A stretch of 64,000 nucleotides of DNA. Source: Psychroflexus halocasei. Its GTDB lineage: Bacteria; Bacteroidota; Bacteroidia; Flavobacteriales; Flavobacteriaceae. Numbering within the stretch: the first letter of the stretch is position 1; every line of letters begins with the position of its first letter. Both the position numbers and the translations under genes were made by a program. The notes under the pieces are model-generated. The model was given only the letters and a program-made list of their open reading frames with translations, did no database searches and was not told the origin of the DNA. Shown here piece by piece: positions 9,412-17,735 of the stretch. Location of the stretch: assembly GCF_900107595.1 (NCBI RefSeq), contig NZ_FNQF01000005.1:1-64000 (forward strand), written 5' to 3'.

Positions 9412-9903
9412 ATGAATACACAAAAAGATAAAAACAAAGAAAACGGAATGAGCAACTACACAAAATTCTTTTTGATGTTAGGCGGATCTTTTGTTGCAAT
9501 GTACATCACCATGTATCTTAATACTTATGAAATTGATCACGTTTGGTTTAGTTTAACAAGGGTTTATATGGTTTGTTTAGGCATCTCGGCAATGGCATTA
9601 ATTATGTTTTTCTTTATGAAAAATATGTACAAGAATAAAAAGAAAAATATAGGTATTATTTTAGGAAGTATCCTGCTTTTCTTTGGAGCCTTAGGATTGG
9701 TACGTGACCAAAAATCAACAGTTGGTGATGTGTTATGGATGAAAGCTATGATTCCGCATCACTCCATTGCAATATTAACAAGTGAAAGAGCAGATATCAA
9801 AGATCCAGAAGTTAAAAAGTTAGCAGAAGAGATCATTAAGGCACAACGAAAAGAAATAGAAGAAATGAAAACGATGATAAAACGATTAGAAAATGAAAAA
9901 TAA
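9412..9903 (+). CDS. DUF305-domain membrane protein
   Basis: A 163-residue protein with three hydrophobic segments in its first 100 residues and a C-terminal DUF305-type helix containing MIPHHSIAI (about 112-120) followed by a charged helix (KAQRKEIEEMK). The HH motif and Met-rich surroundings are typical of DUF305 proteins, which recur in copper operons and are thought to bind metal. It overlaps the start of the CusB-type adaptor gene by 11 bases, implying coupled translation and a role in the same system. The exact function of the family is not established. Confidence 0.8.
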   Translation: MNTQKDKNKENGMSNYTKFFLMLGGSFVAMYITMYLNTYEIDHVWFSLTRVYMVCLGISAMALIMFFFMKNMYKNKKKNIGIILGSILLFFGALGLVRDQKSTVGDVLWMKAMIPHHSIAILTSERADIKDPEVKKLAEEIIKAQRKEIEEMKTMIKRLENEK

Positions 9904-11671
9904 TAAAATATTTATATACATAGGCTTGCTTGCAGCAGGTGTACTTTTAGGATGGCTGTTTTTTGGAAACTCATCAGAAGAAAAAACAGAACATCAGCAT
10001 GATGAAGTTGCAGAAACCAATCAAATGTGGACTTGCTCAATGCATCCTCAGATTATGCAACCAGAACCTGGCGATTGCCCGATTTGCGGAATGGATTTGA
10101 TACCAGCAGAATCTGGAGATGATGGTCTATCTGTAAATGAAATTAAAATGACAAAAAATGCAATGGCATTGGCAAACATACAAACCAGTATCGTTGGGAA
10201 TAGTGTTGGTGAAAACGGTAACACAACTTCCTTGTCAGGTAAAATTGTGAAAAACGAAGAAGGAAACTTTGTACAAGCTAGTTATTTTGATGGACGTATT
10301 GAACGTCTAAATGTTAATTATGAAGGACAAGAAGTTCGTAAGGGACAGCTTTTAGCAACTATATATTCGCCTAATCTCGTTGCTGCACAACAAGAACTTT
10401 TAACCACAGCTTCTTTAAAAGAAAGTCAACCAGCGCTTTATAAATCAGTGCGAAATAAATTAAAAAACTGGAAACTTTCAGAAAAACAAATCAATAGTAT
10501 TGAAGAATCAGGAAAAGTACGTGAATTTTTTCCGATTTACGCTACTGTTTCAGGTACGGTTTCAGAAAAAATGCTAAACGAAGGTGATTACGTTAAGCAA
10601 GGTCAGCCTATTTTAAAACTGAATAACCTCAGTACTGTTTGGGCTGAATTTGATGCTTATGAAAATCAAATTTCACAATTTAAAAAAGGTCAAAAAATTA
10701 AAATAAAAACCAACGCTTATCCTGAAAAAGAGTTTGAAGCAACAATTTCTTTTATTAATCCTCTTTTAAATACCCAAACAAGAATAGTGACAGTCAGGGC
10801 AACGATAAATAATAAAGATAACTTGTTAAAGCCAGGGATGTTTGTTTCCGGTCAGGTCGAAGGTGTTGATTCATCAAAAGAAAAGCTGCTCATCGTGCCA
10901 GCTTCAGCCGTTATGTGGACAGGCGAGCGCTCGTTGGTTTACGTCAAAACAAATCCTGACCAACCTACTTTTGAAATGCGAGAAGTCACGATTGGCAACC
11001 GAAATGGAGAAACTTACATGATTACAGGAGGTCTTGATAATGGAGACGAAATTGTGACACACGGCACATTTACAGTCGATGCTGCAGCTCAGCTACAAAA
11101 TAAAAAATCTATGATGAATCAAGATGGTGGAAAAACAACAACTGCTCATGATCATCATAAAGCAACCAGCAGTCATTCATCTGAAAATACAAGTGCTTAC
11201 ACTAAAACAAATAAGCGTTTCGAAGTACCTCAAACTTTCCAAAAGCAATTAAATAAAGTTTATAAAAATTATATTGATTTAAAAGATGCATTAGTCCAAG
11301 ACAATACAGCTAAAGCAACTGAAGATGCCAAAGCTTTACTCAATAATTCGAGTCAAGTCGATATGACATTAGTTAAGGGTGAAGCGCATGAAAATTGGAT
11401 GTCGTTGTCAAAAGAGATCAAAGCTTCTGCAACTGCTATTTCTGAGACATCAGATTTAGAAGAACAAAGAAAATATTTTAGAGATTTGTCTTTACACTTC
11501 ATTAAAGCTGTGCAAATTTTTGGTGTCAATGAAAAAGTTTATGTGGAATTTTGCCCAATGGCAGATAGCTATGAAGGCGCATATTGGTTGAGTCAAGATG
11601 AGAAAGTTATCAACCCATATTTTGGAGACGCAATGCTGACCTGTGGCGAAGTGAAAGAAATTATTGAATAA
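9893..11671 (+). CDS. cusB: CusB-type RND periplasmic adaptor with C-terminal DUF3347 domain
   Basis: A 592-residue membrane-fusion protein. A single N-terminal membrane anchor (about 5-24) is followed by a His-rich linker, a heavy-metal-binding module (WTCSMHPQ...CPICGMDLIP, about 42-72), then biotinyl-lipoyl-like and helical hairpin regions (about 110-230), a beta-barrel and a membrane-proximal domain to about 400. After a His/Ser linker, residues about 440-592 form a DUF3347 domain ending FCPMADSYEGAYW...NPYFGDAMLTCGEV, homologous to the lipoprotein at 5862. It would link CusA and TolC and pass copper to the pump. In E. coli the metal chaperone is separate CusF; here a DUF3347 domain may take that place. 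The gene overlaps DUF305 by 11 bases and ends at a terminator. Confidence 0.92.
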   Translation: MKNNKIFIYIGLLAAGVLLGWLFFGNSSEEKTEHQHDEVAETNQMWTCSMHPQIMQPEPGDCPICGMDLIPAESGDDGLSVNEIKMTKNAMALANIQTSIVGNSVGENGNTTSLSGKIVKNEEGNFVQASYFDGRIERLNVNYEGQEVRKGQLLATIYSPNLVAAQQELLTTASLKESQPALYKSVRNKLKNWKLSEKQINSIEESGKVREFFPIYATVSGTVSEKMLNEGDYVKQGQPILKLNNLSTVWAEFDAYENQISQFKKGQKIKIKTNAYPEKEFEATISFINPLLNTQTRIVTVRATINNKDNLLKPGMFVSGQVEGVDSSKEKLLIVPASAVMWTGERSLVYVKTNPDQPTFEMREVTIGNRNGETYMITGGLDNGDEIVTHGTFTVDAAAQLQNKKSMMNQDGGKTTTAHDHHKATSSHSSENTSAYTKTNKRFEVPQTFQKQLNKVYKNYIDLKDALVQDNTAKATEDAKALLNNSSQVDMTLVKGEAHENWMSLSKEIKASATAISETSDLEEQRKYFRDLSLHFIKAVQIFGVNEKVYVEFCPMADSYEGAYWLSQDEKVINPYFGDAMLTCGEVKEIIE

Positions 11672-11691
11672 ATGATTGCTATTAAAAACAA

Positions 11692-11719
11692 AAAAAGACC
11701 GTTGAAAAACGGTCTTTTT
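11692..11719. terminator. bidirectional intrinsic terminator (cusB / cold-shock gene)
   Basis: AAAAAGACCGTT and AACGGTCTTTTT form a perfect 12-base stem around a GAAA loop. A-runs on one side and T-runs on the other let it terminate both the copper operon (+) and the convergent cold-shock gene (-). Confidence 0.85.
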
Positions 11720-11760
11720 ATAATAAGTTTTCACCTGTAAGAGGTAAATATTATTGAGAA

Positions 11761-11955
11761 TTAATCTATAACTTCTACATTGATAGCGTTTAATCCTTTT
11801 CTTCCTTGTTCAGTGTTAAACTGTACTTTATCATCCTCTCTGATATCATCTCTTAAACCAGAATTGTGTACGAAAATATCTTCGCCTGTTTCTGATGATT
11901 TAATAAATCCGAATCCTTTTGAGTTGTTGAAAAATTTTACTGTGCCTTCTTGCAT
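11761..11955 (-). CDS. cspA: cold-shock protein, CspA family
   Basis: A 64-residue single cold-shock domain, nearly the full family length. It contains the RNA-binding motifs KGFGFI (RNP1, about 13-18) and DIFVH (RNP2, about 25-29) and starts QEGTVKFFNNSKG. It acts as a single-strand nucleic-acid/RNA chaperone. The gene is monocistronic, ends at the shared terminator 40 bases downstream, and has a long AT-rich upstream region that could be an extended leader as in other cold-shock genes. Confidence 0.95.
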   Translation of the reverse strand: MQEGTVKFFNNSKGFGFIKSSETGEDIFVHNSGLRDDIREDDKVQFNTEQGRKGLNAINVEVID

Positions 11956-12320
11956 CTTTGTTTAATTTTAAATTATTAATTATTTTTTCACAATAAAACT
12001 TCCTAGTTAAGAAAAACATACTAAAGATTTATAACTAAATTGTGATAACAACCTGTTAACTAAAAAAATACTATTGAAAAAGTAATTGTAAAAATAAAAT
12101 TTGAAAGAAGAGATAAACTCGAAATAACTAATTGTACTATATAATAACTTAAAATTCTATAGGAATTTTTATTGTGCTGCAAAGATGCATCATTTTTTTA
12201 TATAAAAGTGTGTTTTGTTTAAAAAATAATAATTTGAATTGTGTTGTTGTGAAAAAATCAAAGCTTTTTTAGCTTTCTGTATTTAAAAAACGATGCTAGA
12301 GAAAAAGCGTTTTACACTTA
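11956..12320. other. 365-base intergenic region: cold-shock leader and mgtC terminator
   Basis: No coding frame is convincing. A candidate -7 element, CATCTTTG on the minus strand (12180-12187, one mismatch to TAnnTTTG), would give the cold-shock gene a leader of about 215 bases; I see no matching -33 element. The half nearer mgtC holds a weak terminator for that gene. The rest is very AT-rich without clear repeats. Confidence 0.4.
12252..12276 (-). terminator. weak terminator downstream of the MgtC gene
   Basis: Read on the minus strand, AAAGCT and AGCTTT form a 6-base stem around an A-rich loop, followed by GATTTTTTC. It lies about 45 bases after the MgtC stop. Confidence 0.5.
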
Positions 12321-13040
12321 TTAATACTCCGTTTCTTCCCCAGCAAATTCCCAACCTGCAAGAATTACATGAGATTCTTTAGTCAGCATCATAACAAGGT
12401 TTTCCATTAATATTTCTTTCTTCCCAATACTAGCAATTTCGATACTGATACTTATTTCATGAGGTCTAGATTCTTTTGTTTCACGATTAATTGATCGCAA
12501 TAATAACTGATCATTATTTTCAATATAAGTCAATACCAGTCCTCTGACGTTAGATTCATTATTGATACCACACTTAATGAACACGCGATAATAGGTTTCA
12601 ATAACTTTATTTTTTCTGTAAGCTGATATTTTGGCAAGCCGATTACTGATAGGTCTTAACAATACGTGAGATAAGACGACTGCAATTGTCGTTAATAAGG
12701 CTTCAATTACAAATCCCATTCCTGCTAATGTGCCAACTGCAGCAGAACACCAAATGGTTGCAGCCGTATTTAAGCCTCTGACATTAAAACCATCCTTCAT
12801 AATAACGCCAGCACCTATAAAACCTATACCTGTAACAATTTGTGCTGTAATTCTGCTCAGGTCGCCACCTGTTAATTCGTGAAGATTAACTGATAATAAT
12901 ACAAAGGAAGCTGCACCAATCGCTACCAAAGTGTTGGTTCTTAAACCTGCATTTTTTTGATGCCACTGCCTTTCAAAACCTATAATGCCTCCTAATACAA
13001 AGGCAGTTGATAAGCGTAAAATGTATTCGGTTATTTCCAT
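12321..13040 (-). CDS. MgtC/SapB family membrane protein
   Basis: A 239-residue protein whose first 140 residues form the MgtC/SapB domain with four to five hydrophobic helices and the family signature GGIIGFERQWHQKNAGLRTNTLVAIGAA (given in part: GFERQ and GLRTNTL). The C-terminal 90 residues are a soluble ACT-like region. MgtC proteins modulate magnesium homeostasis, membrane potential or ATP synthase in intracellular pathogens, but chromosomal copies in environmental bacteria are of uncertain role. It is monocistronic with TACCTTTG on the minus strand (13109-13116) as a candidate -7 box. Confidence 0.88.
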   Translation of the reverse strand: MEITEYILRLSTAFVLGGIIGFERQWHQKNAGLRTNTLVAIGAASFVLLSVNLHELTGGDLSRITAQIVTGIGFIGAGVIMKDGFNVRGLNTAATIWCSAAVGTLAGMGFVIEALLTTIAVVLSHVLLRPISNRLAKISAYRKNKVIETYYRVFIKCGINNESNVRGLVLTYIENNDQLLLRSINRETKESRPHEISISIEIASIGKKEILMENLVMMLTKESHVILAGWEFAGEETEY

Positions 13041-13108
13041 TAAATTTTTTTAAAAAAAAAGATTATATCAGCTTGCTAAACTAATTATGTAATTGGCTTG
13101 TTGTTAAT

Positions 13109-13116
13109 CAAAGGTA
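13109..13116 (-). promoter_or_regulatory. candidate -7 element for the MgtC gene
   Basis: TACCTTTG on the minus strand matches TAnnTTTG and lies about 70 bases before the MgtC start codon. No TTG at the expected -33 distance was seen. Confidence 0.35.
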
Positions 13117-13278
13117 AAGAATATAAAATTTAGCTTTTCTTTTCAGGCTTATATTTAAATCTTATTTTTTAAATAAGAAGCATAAATCCTTGATTATAAG
13201 TATAATGAATATAAAGACTATCATTTTGAAAACTTAGTAAAACGACTTTTCAAATCGTATTAAGCTCATTTAAAGACT

Positions 13279-13286
13279 TATCTTTG
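13279..13286 (+). promoter_or_regulatory. candidate -7 element for the AAA ATPase gene
   Basis: TATCTTTG matches TAnnTTTG exactly and lies 20 bases before the ATG at 13307, giving a short leader. No convincing -33 TTG is present. Confidence 0.4.
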
Positions 13287-13306
13287 TCTTTTGAAAACAG
13301 CAGAGT

Positions 13307-14032
13307 ATGGCGATTCACAGATCAACTTTAAGAAATAAGAAAAATACCCTATCTCTTGATCAACTTCACTTAAAAAAAGAAAGCAGAAAGCAAATTAATC
13401 AACTTATTGAGGAATTTACTTTTCTGGAAGCACTCAAAAAGTATGATATTCCTGTTGCTAATAAAATATTATTATACGGCCATACAGGTTGTGGCAAAAC
13501 AGCCACGGCTCATGCTATTGGTCAGGCTTTAGAAAAAGAAGTTGTCACTTTAAATCTCGGTGGTTTTGTGTCTTCTAAATTAGGTGAAACTGGTAAAAAT
13601 GTGACAGATGTTTTCAGAAAGGCTTCTTTTGGTGATACCGTTTTGTTTATTGATGAATTTGATTTTATAGGTAAAGTAAGAGATTATGATAATCAAGATT
13701 CTGGTGAAATGAAACGTTTAGTCAATACATTGATTCAGCAAATAGATCAATTACCAGAAGATACTTTACTGATTTGCGCAACCAATCATGTTGAAGTAAT
13801 CGATACAGCTTTGCTCAGGCGCTTTCAAATCAAATTAAAATACGAGCTGCCAAGTCAAGAAAAACTCGATGTTTACTACGATGATATTTTAGAACGCTTT
13901 CCGGATAATCTTACGAATATTAAAAGAGTTTACGATATATCTTATGCAGAAGCAAAAGACGTTGCTTTACAGCAAGTGAAAACAAAGATCATCAATCAAG
14001 AGAAGTTGAAGTTAATATCTGAAGTTAATTAA
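13307..14032 (+). CDS. small single-domain AAA ATPase
   Basis: A 241-residue AAA-family ATPase with Walker A GHTGCGKT (about 58-65), Walker B VLFIDEFDF (about 111-119), a sensor-1 CATNH (about 159) and arginine-finger-like LLRRF (about 168). The order and sequence resemble the classic AAA module of FtsH/spastin/Cdc48-type proteins, but no protease or substrate-binding domain is attached. It is monocistronic and its end overlaps the convergent endonuclease gene by eight bases. A remodelling role is implied by the family; the substrate is unknown. Confidence 0.85.
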   Translation: MAIHRSTLRNKKNTLSLDQLHLKKESRKQINQLIEEFTFLEALKKYDIPVANKILLYGHTGCGKTATAHAIGQALEKEVVTLNLGGFVSSKLGETGKNVTDVFRKASFGDTVLFIDEFDFIGKVRDYDNQDSGEMKRLVNTLIQQIDQLPEDTLLICATNHVEVIDTALLRRFQIKLKYELPSQEKLDVYYDDILERFPDNLTNIKRVYDISYAEAKDVALQQVKTKIINQEKLKLISEVN

Positions 14033-14852
14033 AATCAACTTCTACCCATAGTAGAATATGATCTGAAATTTTTCTAGCTAATTTCATGTTTTCAAAATCT
14101 TCATAAAAATGAATAACACCACAATCTATAATTGAAAGATTGTCTGTTTTTAAAAAGATATGATCATATTCAGAAGCTAAGCAATCGCCATCAATACATT
14201 TGGTTCTTAAAGAGGTTTTCTGATTTTCAAAGACAGATATAAAGTTCATTTTTTTAAGTGGATTAAAAACTGAATGAGAATTTGGGATATTGAAATCTCC
14301 TAAAAAAATCAATTCATCTTCGGGATATAAAGCAGGGTATTTTTTGAAATATTTAATCTCAGTTTCAGGTTGTTTCTTTTTAGGAACGGCATGAAAACTA
14401 ACAACAGTGAAAACATGTCCATCATTATCTTTTAGTCTGATAAAATAGGGTTCGCGCTCAATTTTATCGATAAAATTCTCATCTAACCAAGCCTTGCCAA
14501 CAATTTTTAGCCGGCTTGTTTTCCATAAGTAAGCATAGCGTTCGCTACTGTAAGGCGAACTTTTTGTCGGGTTACTAATGCTGTAATCCCATTTTGCACC
14601 CTTTCTGTTGAGTTCGTCAGCCAATCTTGCAACAGCCTTTGCGCCTCCTGGTCCAGCGACAACTTCTTGTATCGCAATGAGATCATGTGTTTTTAAAGCA
14701 TCAGCGATATATGAAATCTCTTCATCAGATTTTGATTTTCCCATGTGCTGAATATTCCATGTACTCAATTTAACCTGAGCAATACTAATAGAAAAGCAGA
14801 AGAAAAATAGGATAAAGCTAAGTTTACTCAAAGCTTGAGAAAAATTCTTCAT
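14025..14852 (-). CDS. secreted endonuclease/exonuclease/phosphatase-family protein
   Basis: A 275-residue protein with a signal peptide (about 1-25, ending SIAQ) and a DNase I-like fold: STWNIQHMGKS (WNIQ, metal site), DLIAIQEVV (Glu), FHAVPKK (His), FLGDFN (Asp/Asn) and a terminal SDHILLWVEV (catalytic SDH). All core residues of the exonuclease-endonuclease-phosphatase family are present. It would act in the periplasm or outside the cell, probably on nucleic acid to recover phosphate and nucleosides. Phosphodiesterase activity on another substrate is possible. Confidence 0.85.
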   Translation of the reverse strand: MKNFSQALSKLSFILFFFCFSISIAQVKLSTWNIQHMGKSKSDEEISYIADALKTHDLIAIQEVVAGPGGAKAVARLADELNRKGAKWDYSISNPTKSSPYSSERYAYLWKTSRLKIVGKAWLDENFIDKIEREPYFIRLKDNDGHVFTVVSFHAVPKKKQPETEIKYFKKYPALYPEDELIFLGDFNIPNSHSVFNPLKKMNFISVFENQKTSLRTKCIDGDCLASEYDHIFLKTDNLSIIDCGVIHFYEDFENMKLARKISDHILLWVEVDFN

Positions 14853-15076
14853 GTATAAAGATTAAAAGGATTTTTTGACGCGTTAATAAAAATTAGATTT
14901 CGATCCAATAACAATTGCAACAAGCTTATCGTCTCTTTCAATTGACCTGATAATTTTGGTTCATCATTTTCAATTTTGCCTTGTTCAAAGATTTATATAA
15001 AAAATATAATCAAACCAAACATGCAAATAACAAATCTAATATTTTAAGATGAATCAAGATGAAGAAAAGTTAACAT

Positions 15077-15110
15077 AAAAAAAGCTGAACAATAAAGAAT
15101 TGCCCAGCTT
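15077..15110 (-). terminator. terminator downstream of the porin gene
   Basis: On the minus strand AAGCTG and CAGCTT close a stem that extends through CAAT/ATTG with mismatches and is followed by TTTTTTT. It ends the dcuA-aspA-ansB-porin region. Confidence 0.75.
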
Positions 15111-15139
15111 AATATTAGTAAGTATTTATAATATAAAAA

Positions 15140-16321
15140 TTAAAGAAAGTTTAAAGGTGTTATGATTCCAAAGGACAATCTTCCTGTATCTCCATTGGAT
15201 AGATTAAATGTATCTTCAGCGAAATCTGTGTAACGGAAAACTCTACCCACATAATTTACAAATAGCTTGACGTTGTAATCTTTAAAAGGGTAGTATTCAA
15301 TAGCAGGTATGTATGAATATGCATTTCTTACTTTTTTGTAATCACCCATTTCATTTTTTACAGATGAGAAATCAACAAATGCAGTTAAACTTAATTGCCA
15401 TTGCGGATGTATTCGATGCTGTACACTCAGCCAGTGACTTTCGTATCGTGTGTTTCTTAAAACGTATGTTTGATCATTAGTCGAGATAAGATTCCTAATG
15501 ATACCAGTTCTATCTACATCTTCTAAACTTAATTTGTAGTCATAGGCGATACTCCATTTATTTAAGTTAAGTTGTTGACCAAAGGCCATGTAGTTCTGGA
15601 AATCATCATCACCCTCATTAAATACAGAGTAATGCCATAAAGTATTTAATTTTCCATCAAAGAAGCTACCGCGCCAGTTGAAAACACCAGCCCAAGGCGC
15701 TTTTGCAGTTTCAATATCCCCTCCGATAATGACATCTTCACCGTAGATTTCTTCGGCTGTCTGTGTTCTTGGGTTAAGAAGTTGTAATCCAAATGAATGG
15801 TCTTTTGTTGCTTGGTATGTAGCTCCTACACCAGCGAGATAGTTGTCAGCTTGTTCGATAATGTCTGAATAAGTATAGATATCAATAGGGTTCAAGTCAA
15901 ATTCGATACCACCCCAATCTGTCGCCATTTTACCGGCAGTAATAGACCACTTTTCATTTACTTTAAAAGTTAATGCGGCGTAATCAACCCCTTTTATAAT
16001 GTTATCAACACTTTGTGGTTCAAAAGAACTAGTATAACGGTGTCTAAAACGGAAATATAATTTTTCTGTCACCCATCCTCTTATTTCCATTCTAAATTGA
16101 TTCATGTTAAATTTAGAACCTTGCCAGCTGCCATCATCCCAGTCACTACTGTGGCCAAATTGCATGTTTGCAATCAAATCTACATTGCTCAGTAAACTTT
16201 GTCTTTCAACAGGAATTATAGACTTGTAAGTTGATACTGTATCGGCTTGTTTCAATTGTGAAAAACTTATTTGGGAAGCTCCAAAAACCAGAATAAGTAG
16301 TAAAAGATTTTTAAGTTTCAT
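15140..16321 (-). CDS. outer-membrane porin (phosphate-selective OprO/OprP-like)
   Basis: A protein of about 393 residues with a signal peptide (MKLKNLLLLILVFGASQISFS, cleaved near residue 22) and a mature part of alternating amphipathic strands with many aromatic residues, ending in a short Leu/Phe-terminated strand (TPLNFL). Segments such as FRMEIRGWVTEKLYFRFRHRY and ITAGKM resemble the porin O/P family. The frame extends seven codons upstream to an ATG at 16342, but the start at 16321 begins directly with a normal signal peptide. Its position after the asparaginase gene suggests it admits asparagine, aspartate or peptides; that is inference. Confidence 0.8.
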   Translation of the reverse strand: MKLKNLLLLILVFGASQISFSQLKQADTVSTYKSIIPVERQSLLSNVDLIANMQFGHSSDWDDGSWQGSKFNMNQFRMEIRGWVTEKLYFRFRHRYTSSFEPQSVDNIIKGVDYAALTFKVNEKWSITAGKMATDWGGIEFDLNPIDIYTYSDIIEQADNYLAGVGATYQATKDHSFGLQLLNPRTQTAEEIYGEDVIIGGDIETAKAPWAGVFNWRGSFFDGKLNTLWHYSVFNEGDDDFQNYMAFGQQLNLNKWSIAYDYKLSLEDVDRTGIIRNLISTNDQTYVLRNTRYESHWLSVQHRIHPQWQLSLTAFVDFSSVKNEMGDYKKVRNAYSYIPAIEYYPFKDYNVKLFVNYVGRVFRYTDFAEDTFNLSNGDTGRLSFGIITPLNFL

Positions 16322-16363
16322 GATTATAATTTTAATGTTCATAAATTAAACTACACACTTCAT

Positions 16364-16396
16364 AAAAATCAGTCTCATCAGTCTGAGACTGATTTT
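16364..16396 (-). terminator. 13-base perfect hairpin between asparaginase and porin genes
   Basis: AAAATCAGTCTCA (16365-16377) and TGAGACTGATTTT (16384-16396) pair perfectly around a 6-base loop. On the minus strand the 3' arm runs into TTTTT, a textbook intrinsic terminator after the asparaginase gene. As no strong promoter is visible between it and the porin, it may attenuate rather than end transcription. Confidence 0.75.
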
Positions 16397-16468
16397 ATAA
16401 AGGTTAAATCATATAAAACTCAAGCTCGTTAAGCTTTGTATGATAATTAAAACGTAAAACAAGAATTA

Positions 16469-17542
16469 TTAATAATTGAAAAATATTTCTTGGATTTCGT
16501 TGAGGCTTCGGTCTTTTAAGAGAGTTAGCATTAATAAAACTCTTGCTTTTGCAGGATTAAGTTCATCAGAAACAATGGTTTTGTACTCATCGTCATTGAC
16601 TTCTGCATTTCGCAATACATCACCAAGAGGAACACGTGTACTTCTAACGACAACAATTCCTTTATCTGTTGCTTTCTTAACTTCTTTAAGAGTTGCTGCA
16701 TTCATATTTCCATTACCTACACCTGCTATAACGATGCCTTTTGCACCTTTTTTAATAGAACTTGTTACAAAATCTGCAGGCATATCTGCATAAGCATAAA
16801 TAATATCTACACGAGGAAGAGATTTAACGCCCTTAACAGAAAATACGCTTTTTGTTGTATGTGTACTGTATGGTTTTCTGAAGTATTCTATATCGCCATA
16901 AATCACACTACCGATTTGACCTTCTATTGGTGACATAAAACTCTGTACAGCTGTTGTGTTAAACTTGGTCACATCATGCGCTGCATGAATTTGATCGTTC
17001 ATAACAACAGTTACGCCATGCCCTTTTGATTTTGGACTTGCAGCTACAGCTACAGCATTGTAAAGATTCAACGGCCCTTCAGCACTCAGAGCAGTCGCTG
17101 GTCGCATTGCTCCAGTAGTGACAATAGGTTTGTTACTGTCAACAACTAAACTCAAGAAATAAGCTGTCTCTTCTTGTGTATCAGTTCCGTGTGTGATAAC
17201 GATACCATCAACATCATCTGAAGCTAATAATTCATTCGCTTTTTTAGCGAGCTTTAACCAAATGTCTATTGACATATCTTGTGAGCCAACGTTAGAAATT
17301 TGTTCTCCAGTAATATTGGCTAGTTCTTTAATCCCTGGTGCTGCATCAATCATCGTATTGATGCCTAATTGTCCAGCTGTGTATCCTGCTTGATTACTAC
17401 CTTCAGCTGTACCAGCAATGGTTCCTCCAGTCGCGAGAATGACCACGTGAGGAAGGTCTTTGTTTTGAGCAAAACTTATATTAGTTAAACCAATAACTAA
17501 AACAAGTAAAAGCGCATGTCTAAATAATTTGAAAGTTTTCAT
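16469..17542 (-). CDS. ansB: type II L-asparaginase, periplasmic
   Basis: A 357-residue enzyme hydrolysing L-asparagine to aspartate and ammonia. A signal peptide (about 1-25, ending SFAQ) places it in the periplasm. Both active-site signatures are intact: ILATGGTIAGTA (catalytic Thr, about 36-47) and DGIVITHGTDTQEETAYFL (Thr-Asp pair, about 117-135); a Lys in the VMNDQIHAAHD region is expected later. Length matches E. coli AnsB. Its downstream position to dcuA and aspA makes a coherent pathway: asparagine is cleaved outside, aspartate imported and deaminated to fumarate. A 193-base gap separates it from aspA. Confidence 0.95.
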   Translation of the reverse strand: MKTFKLFRHALLLVLVIGLTNISFAQNKDLPHVVILATGGTIAGTAEGSNQAGYTAGQLGINTMIDAAPGIKELANITGEQISNVGSQDMSIDIWLKLAKKANELLASDDVDGIVITHGTDTQEETAYFLSLVVDSNKPIVTTGAMRPATALSAEGPLNLYNAVAVAASPKSKGHGVTVVMNDQIHAAHDVTKFNTTAVQSFMSPIEGQIGSVIYGDIEYFRKPYSTHTTKSVFSVKGVKSLPRVDIIYAYADMPADFVTSSIKKGAKGIVIAGVGNGNMNAATLKEVKKATDKGIVVVRSTRVPLGDVLRNAEVNDDEYKTIVSDELNPAKARVLLMLTLLKDRSLNEIQEIFFNY

Positions 17543-17735
17543 TTTAATGAGATTTATGTATTAAACATTAATTAATTTGCTTATTAAGCATGATAGTTTT
17601 ATTCTAAAAAACTATTAACAGTCATTGATGTGCTCCAGTGATTTTTTTACATTTTTTTAATCAGCTACAAAATTTTGCTTTCACATAGCGAGCATTTCCA
17701 TTATTTCTATCACTGGTTAATTTTATAGCAATATT

